Shown: positions 24,231 through 35,690, counted from the stretch's first letter. The stretch: DNA of 64,000 nucleotides from Dermanyssus gallinae (GCA_003439945.1 QVRM01002791.1:30124-94123); one strand, 5' to 3'. Notes: generated by a model from the sequence alone, not told the origin. Translations and numbers: made by a program.

Positions 24231-25662
24231 AAACGGCCCGCCCTTATTGATGGACGCCGCGTAAGTCATTTTATTTGCGCGCAAGCGGTGCTTTATCCCG
24301 ATAAGTGCTCTCCAAACAGCCTGCTAATTCGATGTGCCGGAAATAAATTCGTACAGCTCGTCGGGTAGAATATGCCTACAGTGACAATGTACTTGGTATA
24401 AAGTTGTGTCGGTATAAATATCAGTATCTTGTGGACGTTCCTTCTTATGAGTGTGATTTCTCTATAATTTTCAGGTTCAGTTGGGGAGCCTTTACTTTTG
24501 CAGTGTGTTTTAATTAGAGGTACGCAAAAACAGTTTTAAACCTATTAATTTGACTGCACAAAGGTCAGCCTGTCTGTAGATCTACACTACTGCTACGCGT
24601 AATGGCACAATGATATCATATGCTATTTTACAACGTTAACGCATAATTCTAATCAATTAGACCTAGGTAATGAACCGCAAACTTTGGGAGATAATTAGTT
24701 CGTCAAGAGTAATTTTTTGACATTTCAAAGTCGCTTTTATTCAAGGGATATATAATGCACATATGCACATAAGTCAGCACACACACACATTCCCAAAATC
24801 ACGAAGGTCCGACAAGTATAGCTATATGATCTAGCAAAGCAGCTACCAAAACTGTATCCATTTTAGCATACGCAGAATTACTATCAAACGTATTTGCCTT
24901 GTACGAACGGCCGTTTTAGAAAAAGTCGAGTAGAGAAACGCGTCGGGTTCCTGTAGGCGGCCCCTGGCGATTTGCCTAGGCAGTATTGTGCTGCATCATC
25001 CTAAAAATCTATGTATCGCAGGGCAAAACGATATACTATCAGAAGTTTCTCGGAAAAACTCGTCTGCATAAATAAATTTTGCCCGCGCTAACTCGATAAC
25101 AGCAATGAGGGCTGTAAGGCTCCCCGTGCAAGCTGAAAAGGGAAGCTCCACGCGAACTTGTTCCGTGGTGACATCCTGAACCGCCGGGACTATATGAGGA
25201 CGAGAATACAGCCGAGACAGGTCGGTTTTTATATGAAGATCGTATCTTTGACCTCAGCGTGTGTATGGTGATCTAAACATGGCATGTTTCTTCTTGACAT
25301 ACTTGCTGTCGCAAACGCGAACCGCCGACGGCACTCTTTAGAGGTACGCACACACCGCAATGGTTGGACCGACTCAAAGCGCTGTCTGGTGAATGCAGTA
25401 TATACGGACGATACGCACCGAACACTCAAGGCATGCTCATTGTTCGATGCGGACCAACAACATCTGAAAATCGCTTTTTAAATCTGAAAGCCTCCCTAGC
25501 CTGGCCACTTTTGTCACATGGGTGCATACAGACTTCTATTCCTGGAAACGTATTACTACTTATCACGTCGTTGAGCAAACCGAGAATTTTGGTTTTCACA
25601 TTGAAAAGTCCAAATCGAAACAGAACGGTTTTATGTTATTTTTTGTCTTCAGTCAATTAATC

Positions 25663-25663
<1 letters not shown>
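24231..25663. other. No gene seen
   Basis: No motif recognised. This may include further decayed sequence of the neighbouring minus-strand LINE. Confidence 0.45.

Positions 25664-25714
<51 letters not shown>
25664..25714. repeat. (TA)n microsatellite
   Basis: About 50 bp of TA. Confidence 0.97.
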
Positions 25715-25716
<2 letters not shown>

Positions 25717-25909
25717 TTTTTTTTGTGACGCAATGACGCAGATTATGACAAGCATCTAAATGTTTTGTTGTGCTCAGTAGCAGTATAGTCGTTAAGAAGT
25801 ACACCGTCGTATATCATCATCATCAAATACATTACAATGATTTGGTCTTTGCGAGCATCCGGCATCGAGTTAGGTCCCCACGCCCCCAAGATCCGGGATT
25901 GCATTGGCA

Positions 25910-26224
25910 TTACTTCGACAATTCTGAGAGAGGAGTTTTGCGTTCTAACGCTCTATGCATAGCCAATGCTTGCTCGTCCTGCGGAGATGCGTTGAGATCC
26001 TCCGGAGGGCCTAGCTGCTCCCCTTCACCACCCCTCGGCTCCTCCTCTCGATTGCCTCTCGAAGGGGCCTGGTCGTAGCGGGCTCGTCTCGCCGCCTCCT
26101 GGTTCAGCTTTTTTCTCATGATGGTGTCGAGGTAACGTTCGAATGAGGGCCTGTCTACGAAAACTCTGGCTAAGCCATACGTGATCGGCTGTTTTGATGT
26201 TTCCTCCAACAGTAATGCTAGCAC
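25910..26224 (-). CDS. Possible exon of an unrecognised protein
   Basis: This open segment reads naturally as protein. A block around VFVDRPSFERYLDTIMRKKL is followed by a highly charged Arg/Glu stretch (QEAARRARYDQAP, EEEPRGGEGEQLGPPEDL). The codons are GC-richer than the flanking A/T-rich sequence, and the frame is not derived from a simple repeat. I do not recognise the family. The charged tail suggests a coiled or disordered region. It could be one exon of a spliced host gene, or a captured or transposon-derived fragment. Neither splice sites nor neighbouring exons could be assigned with confidence. Confidence 0.28.
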   Translation of the reverse strand: MLALLLEETSKQPITYGLARVFVDRPSFERYLDTIMRKKLNQEAARRARYDQAPSRGNREEEPRGGEGEQLGPPEDLNASPQDEQALAMHRALERKTPLSELSK

Positions 26225-27014
26225 ATACTGTAATACTAGCGACTTTAATAATAGTATTCAATCAATATTATAATAGGTTGCACGGTAAACAACATCTAAA
26301 ATAATGCATGCATTGGATGTTCCAGTGCTATCGTACACGCGCTAGCGGTCTTACGAACTATCCGACCATAATATTAAAAAAAAAACAGAAAGAAAACCTG
26401 TGATGGAACGCATTTCAAACTCTAAAAACGTCATATGGTTTCAGTCTGGTAAATGAAGTAGTAGTGCTAGCATAGTTGTCCAAAGAGAATCGTCAATTCG
26501 AGCACAGAACGACACCTAACTGAACTAACATGTTTTAGACACAGTTAGAGCATATCACCCATATTAGTGACCTTCATCATAGAAAAAAAGAATGACAACG
26601 CGGAAACGTGACCTAACTTATGCGCTTAACATCATATTTTCCACATGGAATACCCCCGCCTGTGCCATTTTCTCGTCTAACTTGTACTATATTTCAACGT
26701 TTCAGAGCTATGCACAGCAGTCATCAAGGCATAATAATGTACTGAAGAAGAAGCATTATTTAGTTTAGACTTTGTAATTTTTAAAAATATATATTTGTCT
26801 CGATCCAGCTCATACCAGCTCATCCCGATGTCTGGTTGTGTTCTCGTTTCAGCAGTAGCCATAATCAGTTCACATAAAGTTAGATCTCCTAACCTTTTTT
26901 GCCGCATTGCATGGCGAAGACGGGCCTGGCGACAGGGTGTCCTTAATACTGCCATCGTCTATATAATGGTTCCACGCGTTGCTTTCGAATTACATGCAGT
27001 ATGCGCACTTCGCG
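26225..27014. other. No gene seen
   Basis: No motif recognised in the frames of this A/T-rich stretch. Confidence 0.5.
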
Positions 27015-27025
27015 ACATCTGGAAG

Positions 27026-27341
27026 GTGGCGGCGTGGTCTAGGGGACTAGTGCGCTAGTCACGGTTGTCATCTACCGGGGTGTCGCCGGTTTGATCCCTG
27101 TTGTTGATCGACTTCTCTTTGAGCTCATTGAGAATAGATAATAGACACTACCGTTAAGAGTCAGCGGCCATGCGGCCACCAAAACTGTTGGAGAAACTCT
27201 AGATATCTTAACATGTGCGGCCCTCGCTGCATTGAAGGTATACCTCAGGTTAAATTTCAAGCCCGTAGGGGACGGAGGCTAGTCTAGAATTAAAAAACAA
27301 CCTCCTTGAAAATGTTTTTTTTTTAAATTCTAGACTAGACC
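27026..27341 (+). mobile_element. tRNA-derived SINE, family B, copy 2, with fold-back tail
   Basis: A box TGGTCTAGGGG is at 27035-27045 and B box GGTTTGATCCC at 27088-27098. The body is collinear with the minus-strand copy at 14347-14629 and ends CTAGTCTAGAATTAAAAAA at about 27283. After 17 nt the terminal word returns inverted (T10 then AAATTCTAGACTAGACC, to 27341). An 11-bp direct repeat ACATCTGGAAG flanks the whole unit (27015-27025 and 27342-27352). The inverted tail therefore entered together with the SINE, as one insertion. Confidence 0.85.
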
Positions 27342-27348
27342 ACATCTG

Positions 27349-27374
27349 GAAGATCGCTCAGATGAGCGATCTTC
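27349..27374. repeat. Perfect 26-bp palindrome
   Basis: GAAGATCGCTCA, GA, TGAGCGATCTTC: 12-bp arms with a 2-nt centre, overlapping the 3' target duplication of the SINE. Confidence 0.85.
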
Positions 27375-28072
27375 ATTGCCGTCTCCTTAATCATCAGCCC
27401 GAATCGAATCGTTGTCGAGATCATATACTACAAATTACGGCTTAGCCCGAGGACGGCTACATTAGGCTACCCACCAAGCCGGCGGTGTAGCGGATATTTG
27501 CGAGCTAGAAGTAGCAATAGTTAGAATGCGGATATCTGGCACGTGCGTCCACCGCAACCCGATAAGCCGTCTTTCTATGGCCACGCCCAGCTTACAGCCG
27601 TATCAACATCTCGACGCGTAAATTGCTAATATGCTCCTTTTTCTTCCCTCACAGTACGTGCTGACAATCTCCGGCATGTTGTCGTTGTATACAAGTTTCC
27701 TACACCGCATCAGCTGCGGGACCCGCACGAGCGGTCACGCGGACAGAGAGTATACTGCTATCATAACTATTTCGTAGTGAGGTCCCGTAGGCACCCAGTT
27801 CTTAGATGCCATCTCTTGACGATCAACCCCTTCCTTGTCCGTCGTGTACGCTGTATTCTCGGCCTGTCGAATAAAATGCATTCGCCCTCGAGCGTGTCAT
27901 ATATATATATATATATATAAGGCACACGTCCCTTCGCCCCTCGGGTGGCCCGGGGCTTGCTAAGCATAGTACGTCGGACTTAGAAGAGGACTCCCTCGCG
28001 AGGGAGATATACTCTGGCGCACTAACCTGTTCGCGGACTATTTGCGCGTTCTCCTTGCTCCTCGTGACTCCT

Positions 28073-28076
<4 letters not shown>
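27375..28076. other. No gene seen; (TA)n at 27898-27919
   Basis: No recognised motif. Confidence 0.5.

Positions 28077-28138
<62 letters not shown>
28077..28138. repeat. (TA)n microsatellite abutting a transposon
   Basis: About 62 bp of TA ends exactly at the TA target of the adjoining MITE. Confidence 0.97.
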
Positions 28139-28141
<3 letters not shown>

Positions 28142-29293
28142 GGTGTCCCTATTTGTGTGGCCAAAACGCTAGGATATGGTCAAACTCGGTGAGAAAATCA
28201 TTTTTGCCAATGGGTGGAAGCCGGGAAAACGTTTTGTTTAGGAGTGAGGATGAAATTTATAAAAGCAGTTATTCTGTCTTTTTTCTCCTACATAGTTGTG
28301 CAAAATCTACGTTTGCGGGAGAACCAGTCAACGCACAAAGGAACCGATCATACCGGCGTGTTTGGCGGAAAATTCTGCACAATAAAGTATACATTACTAG
28401 CTTGCGTAGCAAAAAGCGAATAGCCAGATTAAGGAAAGTCATAAAAAGTCAAAATGTTACGTTAACGCTTTTTTGTGCAACATCGTAATTTTTTCCATTA
28501 CGACCAAAAATGCACGTCCAAAAGACTACTCTCAGGCAATAGCAAATTTAATGCCCATCATTTTCGTATCAAGGTGATTGTGCTGCGTTACGTAGTTGTC
28601 AAGTCACTAAGCTTTTTCGACAGTCATAGTTGTTATGTTTTACGTGCAAGTTTTCACGTTCAGAACCGTAAAAATTTGCCAAGGCGTTTCAGCCCCCTCC
28701 TTCCACTAGGAAAGTTTATTCTCTTGTTGAGTTCTACCAAACCTCAAAATATGTACCTAACTTTCAGATATGCCCTATGGAAATATGCATGCCTTCGCTT
28801 TCGATATGGCTATCGAAAAAGCTTGGTTACTTGGCAACTACGTAACGCAGCACCATCACTTTGGTACGAATGTAGTGGGCATTAAATTTGCTATTGTCTG
28901 AGAGTAGTCTTTTGAACGTACATTTTCGGTCGTAATGGAAAAAATACGATGTTGCACAAAAAAGCGTTAACGTAACATTTTGACTTTTTATGACTTTCCT
29001 TAATCTGGCTATTCGCTTTTTGCTACGCAAGCTAGTAATGTATACTTTATTGTGCAGAATTTTCCGCCAAACACGCCGGTATGATCGGTTCCTTTGTGCG
29101 TTGACTGGTTCTCCCGCAAACGTAGATTTTGCACAACTATGTAGGAGAAAAAAGACAGAATAACTGCTTTTATAAATTTCATCCTCACTCCTAAACAAAA
29201 CGTTTTCCCGGCTTCCACCCATTGGCAAAAATGATTTTCTCACCGAGTTTGACCATATCCAAGCGTTTTGGCCACACAAATAGGGACACCCTG
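28139..29293. mobile_element. Long palindromic MITE with CAGGGTGTCCC ends
   Basis: The element starts CAGGGTGTCCC, ends GGGACACCCTG, and is flanked by TA on both sides. The left arm (28139 to about 28632) is repeated inverted, nearly perfectly, from about 28798 to 29293, around a centre of about 165 bp. Arms of about 495 bp would form one very long hairpin. The same translated peptide appears on opposite strands because of the symmetry; no transposase motif is present. The termini and TA target are those of arthropod Tc1/mariner-type elements. It would need a transposase supplied in trans. The few arm mismatches (mostly toward the centre) suggest a fairly young copy. Confidence 0.92.
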
Positions 29294-30674
29294 TATATAG
29301 AAGTAGGCCTTTGCAGGAATTCACCAACCAAAATGCATTTCATAAAGTTACTATAAGTCAGATAATGATAGCTAGAACCTGTGTCAGGTGTTTCTTCGCT
29401 CGAAATGTTTTCCCTCTCCATTCGTCACCCTATCACCCCTCAACAGAAGAATTCTGCTACCTCATATCGACCTACTTTAAATGTACATAAAATTCATATG
29501 GAACTATTACAATGGCTACATTTATTCTGAGAGTGTTATGTCTTAATTAAATATCATAAAAATGGCATCTCAAAATTATTTTCTACTTGGAAACTTCCTT
29601 CTACGGGACACATCTCATTCTGCTTAGCTCTCAAACAGCCTTAGCGGCTACGTAATGCAAACACTGATTTTTTCTGGCGACTGGCCGCTATCGTACGATT
29701 GTTACTAAGATTGCATCAAGAGCAAAAATAAATCTGGATGTCTCCCGGCTACAATATGTGGCAAGTAGTAGTAGTAGTAGTAGTAGTTGTTGTATAAGCA
29801 ATAGATATATATCGTAGTAGTGTATCGAGTGATATGAAAGGATGCCATCATCATGCTTGACGACGATATGGCGTGTCGACGGGCACGAACAATAGAGGCA
29901 ACACCAGAAGGCAAAGGGAAGTTAAAGAGAGAGAGAAAGAGAACAAGACGGCGATATCAATAGATCGATACGGTGTACATGCATACGTACGTACACATTT
30001 GGAGACGGATAGAGACCACGAGCGCGCGCGCGCGAGAGAGAGATAAATGCGGAGAGAGAGCGAGAGAGCAAGAGAGAGAAAGATATAGAGAGAGAGGGAT
30101 GAGAGAGAGAGAAATGCTATGCTGAGGTGCGCGAATGTGATGATCAGAGACATCTTTGACGCGGACTGCGCGCGTGCATCATAGAACTATGTGGCCGTCA
30201 ACGATCCAAACCTGCGGACGGCGCTCGTGGCTTAAGTAGTACATAACTCATGTGGCTCAAGGCTGCGACCAGCGTGTGTCCCCGCCACGGTGGTCGTCGC
30301 CTCGTTCTCGTCCTAATTCACCCAGCCGTCTCGCTATAGGCAAGTACATAGATACATACGGCTTTTTGTACTGTTGCGACTACCACGGCTCTTACAACAA
30401 CCACAGCAACAACAACAACCAAAACAACAACAACAACAACAACAACTACAACAACCACAACAACAACAACTACAACTAAAACAGCCACAACAACTTCTAC
30501 TACTACTATTATACTGCTAGTTGGCATTCTGTCACGCGATAAGCATTTTGTGTCGCGTTGCTTGCTCCCACACATAAAGACATCATTTGAACACGCGGCG
30601 GTTTGCCACTGAGGCACGGCGGTCACGTTGAGCCTCGAAATTCGACAACTGCGGCAACTGATGCTATAGCGTAG
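29294..30674. other. Simple-sequence cluster, no gene seen
   Basis: Contains (TAG)n at 29766-29787, a long GA-rich tract at about 29921-30110 with alternating GC (GCGCGCGCGCGCG, about 30021-30034), and a (CAA)n tract at about 30394-30500. The Asn-rich and Val-rich open frames through the CAA tract are products of the repeat. Confidence 0.8.
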
Positions 30675-30883
30675 GTGACGCATGCGAAGTCGATCGAACA
30701 TGGGTCACCACGAAGGCACGTGCACTGTTCTGTCGTGCAGGTACACCCGCATACCAACATCCACGAAATCTCGAAAAGTGGCAGTGTGAGTACGACAGCT
30801 GATCGTGTGAGCTCTACTATTTTTCTTGAAAAACCGTCTCAAAACTACCACAGAAATAACCACACTTCGACTGGAGAGTTAGA

Positions 30884-31110
30884 ACAGATTCGCTGTAGTA
30901 TCGACTGACAAGGGCGAAGCACAGGCAGAAATGCTCGCCATTCCCCGCCAGCTGAAGAAGTCAGATGATCTGAACGTGGAGCTTGATGAGGCGAGCCGTA
31001 CGATCACTGTCAAGGCCAGATCTAGCAAAAGACCAGCGAACTGCCGTCCTTATCCCAATTAAGCGAACATCCATCGAGATTGAAGACATTGGACCGGACG
31101 AAGACTGACA
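30884..31110 (+). pseudogene. Frameshifted protein tail, small-heat-shock-like
   Basis: Three collinear segments in different frames read as one protein end. They are EQIRCSID (stop at 30909), then DKGEAQAEM...VELDEASRTITVKA (30907-31018), then DLAKDQRTAVLIPIKRT...GPDED with a stop at 31108. Two single-base shifts are needed to join them. The pattern of a TITVKA-like strand followed about 15 residues later by an I-P-I motif resembles the last strand and C-terminal I-x-I anchor of alpha-crystallin/small heat-shock proteins, which are ATP-independent chaperones. The rest of that domain is not visible upstream, so the assignment is weak. An AATAAA lies at about 31191. It could instead be a decayed exon of another gene. 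Confidence 0.3.
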
Positions 31111-32052
31111 GCATTTCGATCTCGTCATCTTCTGAAGCTAATTGAAGCTGTGTGGCGGCCCTTACTCGAATGACGCATTATACTTGTACAAATAAATTAT
31201 TATTTACCTCAGAAATATAGCTTGTCAGGTTAGTAAATTTTCGTCCGTCCCCAAATTCTGCGCGCTCGCAACGGGGAGATTGTGCTGAAAGCAATTATAA
31301 GTGAATTTAATTTAAAACGAGGCTTTTTCTGCTTTTTCTTCTTCTTCTTCTGCTAGCCAAACTCAGCGAAAGCAGCGGTTTGTCCTTAGATGGGCGATTG
31401 AAATTTGTTACACCGTTACGCTACTAGACTAAGAACGCGACATTACAAATTAAACTGCACTAAATCAACCCGGACGGCATAAGCTTATGCAGATATTAAG
31501 CAAAGCTTGCCTAAGAGTTCTAGGCTACGACAGACGAAAGGGTGCAGCATCAACGGTTAACACACATTGGTTTATGAAAAACTAGAAAAAGTTTTCCCTT
31601 TTCCCTAGTCGGCCTGTTCCAGCTGTTTAACGGGCGGCGCTGCGTGAATTCCCGCTTTAGGTGCCGGTTCGTAACCAAGGTTACGTTTAGCTATAGGATC
31701 GTATTGCAACGTCGTAATCTTGGCTTAAATACCGTACAGTAGACGCACCGTTCACTGTTCTCAAGTGCACGTGTGGTGTCATAACATAATTTTCCTATGT
31801 ATAAGTAGGTACACTTGAGCTGATCGTAATACGAATAATATTACGTACGTTACGTTAGGTGGTTATATATATATTTCACATTCATCTGTATAGGCTATAA
31901 CCCAGAACAACAATCATGTGGCGCTTATAGCGACCGCACAAAATTCGCGGTCACGTGAAAAAATGTTTCTCTTATTAAATGATGATCGGGCTGATTTGAT
32001 ATAAATACGACGATGACAGGAATAACAAACCTGATTTTAAGTTGGCTTGGTA
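31111..32052. other. No gene seen
   Basis: No recognised motif. A CTT tract lies at about 31337-31352. Confidence 0.5.
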
Positions 32053-32235
32053 TCGAGCCTGGTGACGTGGTGCATTCGTCTGCGCCTCGCGGCCGAAAAA
32101 CATATAGGTGCGCGGGGATGGGCCCAACGTTGCACATTTGTATTTATGGTGGCACGTCTTTGAAGCAATGCAAAAAGCAGTCCCGTGGACGTTAAATATT
32201 GGCTGAGGGTCAGCCCAAAAATTTTTAAATTTAAA
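32053..32235 (+). mobile_element. tRNA-derived SINE, family A, copy 2
   Basis: Collinear with the minus-strand copy at 9250-9463. It has the head TCGAGCC...TGGTGCATTCG (A box at 32068-32078), GCGCCTCGCGGCCG, a decayed B box (GCGGGGATGGGCCC), then the body with GCACATTTGTATTTATGG and GTGGACGTTAAATATTGGC. It ends in an A/T-rich stretch. Confidence 0.85.
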
Positions 32236-32850
32236 GAAAAAAATCGATTGAAGTTGGATGGTTAGTCGAATTACACACTAGGCTACGAGTATTAGTTCCA
32301 TTAGGGGTGTCTCTTAGATAAGTTGAGCCGAGAGAAAGAATATACCAACATGTGAGAAATGCCTCAGCAATAAGATATATCCCAGAAATTGCATTTGCAC
32401 TACAATATGGATGAGCACTAATTGGTTAGCTGTTGAAGATAAAGCCAAAATAATAACGTAGCTAGGGCATTACGAAAATAACGTATTGGCTAAGCGTGCC
32501 TTTTACAGTGATAGCTTACGATCCACGCTTATTTAGAAAGAGATTACATGTGTGCGCGCTTTCGTTTACAGTGTGCGTCAGATCATTTCGCTCACTTTTG
32601 CTTCGCAGTAACTCTGGATTTACTAAGCAGCTGAAAGTAACTCAATTCTAACCCAACACAGTCGGACGCTCTCGGTGTATCTAACTCCCTTTTCCGGAAG
32701 CGTATCTCAGGCACGTGTTTAGAGGGAGGGAAAGTATTTTTCCGGACTTTGACCAAATATAACTCTTCAAACTATACGTTCCAGGGTTCTGGATGGGCAT
32801 AACCTTGACCATTTTGTGAAACCTTACGGCTCTTGCAAATATGTTACATT
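32236..32850. other. No gene seen
   Basis: No recognised motif. Confidence 0.5.
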
Positions 32851-33062
32851 AATAATGTTTTTTGTTTGCTAGCAACAAGCCTATGCAACAGCGTGGAATG
32901 ACAAATCATAAAACACCAGTGCGCATTTTTATAGTGCGTTGCATATACACTCCTGACACGTTCAAAGACAAAACATAGATCCCCACATTCGGGATTGAAC
33001 CTGCGATCAAGCATACTGGAAGCCAGGGGAGTAATACGCACTAGCTACCCAGATCACGCCAT
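32851..33062 (-). mobile_element. tRNA-like SINE, third family
   Basis: On the minus strand, A-box-like TGATCTGGGTA (complement at 33046-33056) and B box GGTTCAATCCC (complement at 32991-33001) are followed by about 140 bp of unique body and an A/T-rich end with AACAAAAAAC near 32862. It shares the GGCGT start with family B but its body differs. Only one copy was seen, so the family status is inferred from the promoter boxes. Confidence 0.55.
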
Positions 33063-33539
33063 CACTATTAAACAGCCCGATCCAAGCTTTATGGCTACTA
33101 GTAAATCAAAAGCTGTAGAAGTTTGGCTCACTTGTTTTTGCGTTTGCATGAACTATGCTATGCTGTAGCATAGCTAAGCCCAGCATTCCTATTACGGGGA
33201 GTATAGGGTTTGGCAAAAAGTGCTTCGTGCACTCGGTAGCAAGGACAAGGTGACTACAGGCTCGAACGTCTGTTGCAAATAACGCAACCAAAAGGCAAAC
33301 ATCTAAGGCGGGAGCGCATTTGCCTGCTTTTGGCCTCCTTCTCGTCGTGTTTTAGCCGAGTGCTGTTCCTGCAGCCAAGATTTTACAGCATCTCTCTTTT
33401 TGCTATGCGGTCACCTCCTACCAGCCGAAAAGTCTGCCCTGCAATACGCCATAGATATAGCTTCAGCAGATGTCCCTACTTTGTGTCAGCCTCCTTGATC
33501 TCTCTTGCTACATGTCTCTTTCTCTCTCTCTCTCTCGCT

Positions 33540-33575
<36 letters not shown>

Positions 33576-35198
33576 TTTCCTCTTGGCTCTCTAACTGTCA
33601 TCTTGTTCGCGGTGAGCTTTCTACTCTACTATGTCCCCTATTTGTCCTAGGTCCTCGTTCTTGCGCTGTGAGTATTCCGTCCGCCCACCCACCTACTGCT
33701 ATTGCTACTAGGACCACGACGAGGGCCGCTCTTGCCGTCGATCGTGTTCATTCTGGGGAGTCTGTCTTCCCTTTCTCGTTCTTCCTTCAGCTACTATCTT
33801 CTTAGCAATCTTTCTCCGCTTTCGACCGACCCTTTTCCCACCACTGCTACCTACAACCTACTACTGCTATTACTAGTGCAATGCCTGCCGAACGAGACAG
33901 CGTGGTTTGCTAGTTTCCGCGCGTATTGCTACAGTCGTGTCTCGTATACCCCGTGTTATCCCTCACCAAGGCTCAGAGCTTGTCCGCCAGAGGGCATTAG
34001 TGTCGGTCTGACGGTCCCTCCTGCTTTCAGCTCCGAAGTCTTCTACTTACACCTCCTGCCCAAGGCCCTAAAGTCTTCCACTTACCCCTGCCCCCTATAC
34101 GCGTCCTCCCGCGACTGCCTGTACTAAACGAACGCAGGGTGGGCGGTGTTTTGCCCTGGTTTTCTTATATCCACCCCTATGGCAGTCGTTCGTTCCCCAC
34201 GCACATCGTTCGGTGGCTAGGGCCCCTAGCATATCAGAAGAGACAACGAGAGAAAGAGGAAAAACGCGAGAGAAAACAAGAGTGAGAAAGAAGGACAAGA
34301 GACCAAAAGGGTAGGCGGATACGTTTGGAGCGTGAGGAGCTCCGGGCCCGCTGTGCACCTTGTCGGGCCATATCCAGGGAGTGCGCGGGTGGGTGTGCTG
34401 TGTGAAGGGAGTAGTATGTAGGGACCCCAGCTAGGTTGGGGATTACAGAAACGCACTTGTGAGGGTTGATTCTTTCCCGTGTTCCCGTCCGATGCCCCTT
34501 ACGCCCCCCCCTGCCCTCCCCCGCGGGCACAAACTCCCTTCGTCTTGGGCTTTGCTATGGATGTGTAAGCTGCGCACAGATAAGACAAGCCGACTATGGT
34601 GGGGCCGCAGAACGGTGGAGTGCTGGGCGGCGACAGACCACCCTCTTAGACGGCTGACCCACGTTTGGTGGGCATGCGTAATATAAGGGAACGCGAAATG
34701 CAATGGCGCCGGCCGGGTGACGCAGATGGGATGGGACCGCATCGAGGGCGAGGAAAGTACAGGAGCGCCTCTTGCTGCGGGGGCCAATCGAAAACTTGTT
34801 ACGAGAACACAGCCTGTGCTGAGTGGACCCACTTACATTGCACACGGTGGGTGGAGAGGCTCGAACGGCAGGCACCGGCGGCAAGTCCTTCAGATGAGCA
34901 CTTGTGGGGGGCGGCGGTAGCGTGCGAAGTCACTTGGGCCCGCCACACACCCATTGGGTATTGGGCTGGCAGACTGGAGGACCTGAAATTAAGAAAGTCG
35001 CCGTTGCCGCCCCCGCAGCAACAGTGGCCCCTTCGACAACGAAGCTTCGCTGCGGCTGCTACTACCGCGCCGTCACCGCCGCTATTGCACAGTAATAGGT
35101 ATGGGATCTGCGAAACAGCCCGCCCTCTGCTTATACGTAGCTCCGTGAAGTGTCCTCTTTACACAACGTGCGTATGTATACGTGTAATTTGTGCTTAA
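33063..35198. other. Pyrimidine- and GC-rich region with unassigned open frames
   Basis: Longer-than-average open frames occur on both strands: 33273-33650 and 33702-34127 plus, 34443-34832 minus, 34665-35198 plus. None has a recognisable domain, and the overlapping frames on opposite strands reflect high C/T and G/C content. (TA)n is at 33541-33571. A real exon could be hidden here, but I cannot identify one. Confidence 0.4.

Positions 35199-35199
<1 letters not shown>

Positions 35200-35239
<40 letters not shown>
35200..35239. repeat. (TA)n microsatellite
   Basis: About 40 bp of TA, 40 bp upstream of the mariner terminus. Confidence 0.95.
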
Positions 35240-35242
<3 letters not shown>

Positions 35243-35280
35243 ATAGACAGATGTTTACGGTTTACGCACATATGTACTAC

Positions 35281-35690
35281 ATTAGGTTGAACGAAAAGGA
35301 AGTGGATTTTTTAGATGTGTGCACTTCTGGGAAGTCTGCTCCAAATAAATACTAAAAAATATAGCCGCAAAAGACTGTAGAACCATCGAGAGCTTCGTAA
35401 AGTGATTGCATTAGTTGTTTTTGCTATATGAGTTCTGTCAGAATGGACAGCGACAAATTTCAGGTAAAGACGGCAAGTTTGTATAAGTAAACTGTCCAAA
35501 ATATTTGGATCGTATCCAAATATTTCGGATTCCTGGCGACGACAGCATTTCAGCAATCGGTGCTGTAATTGGTCCGCCGAGTTCCGTTTCGGCAACTTAA
35601 TTCTTCTTGATGAATCCCGTTCTAGAGGGCCTATTGTGCTCGACGACGACCGCTTGCGCGAAACTTTGAGACAGAGTCCCGAGTGGCTAG
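35281..35690 (+). mobile_element. Mariner 5' half (terminus and transposase N-terminal remnant)
   Basis: The segment begins ATTAGGTTGAACGAAAAGG, matching the usual mariner inverted-terminal start (TTAGGTTG...CAAAA). Downstream, at about 35600-35685, the plus strand reads LLDESRSRGPIVLDDDRLRE, the linker after the N-terminal HTH domain of mariner transposases (family form D-E-P-R-S-G-R-P). Stops and shifts precede it. The remainder of the transposase is missing here; the C-terminal part resumes at 36789. Confidence 0.75.

Noticed and set aside
27026..27110. Possible tRNA gene
   Set aside because: A and B boxes are present but the fold is poor, and the sequence continues collinearly with another dispersed copy, so it is a SINE head.
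28042..29327. Matching peptides of about 140 residues on both strands, first suspected as duplicated genes
   Set aside because: They are the two arms of a palindromic MITE; the peptide has no known motif and exists only because of the symmetry.
30252..30701. Asn-rich plus-strand and Val-rich minus-strand frames
   Set aside because: Both are translations of a (CAA)n tract on opposite strands.
34665..35198. 177-codon plus-strand frame in the GC-rich block
   Set aside because: No recognisable domain; composition follows local GC content, and an open frame on the minus strand overlaps part of it.
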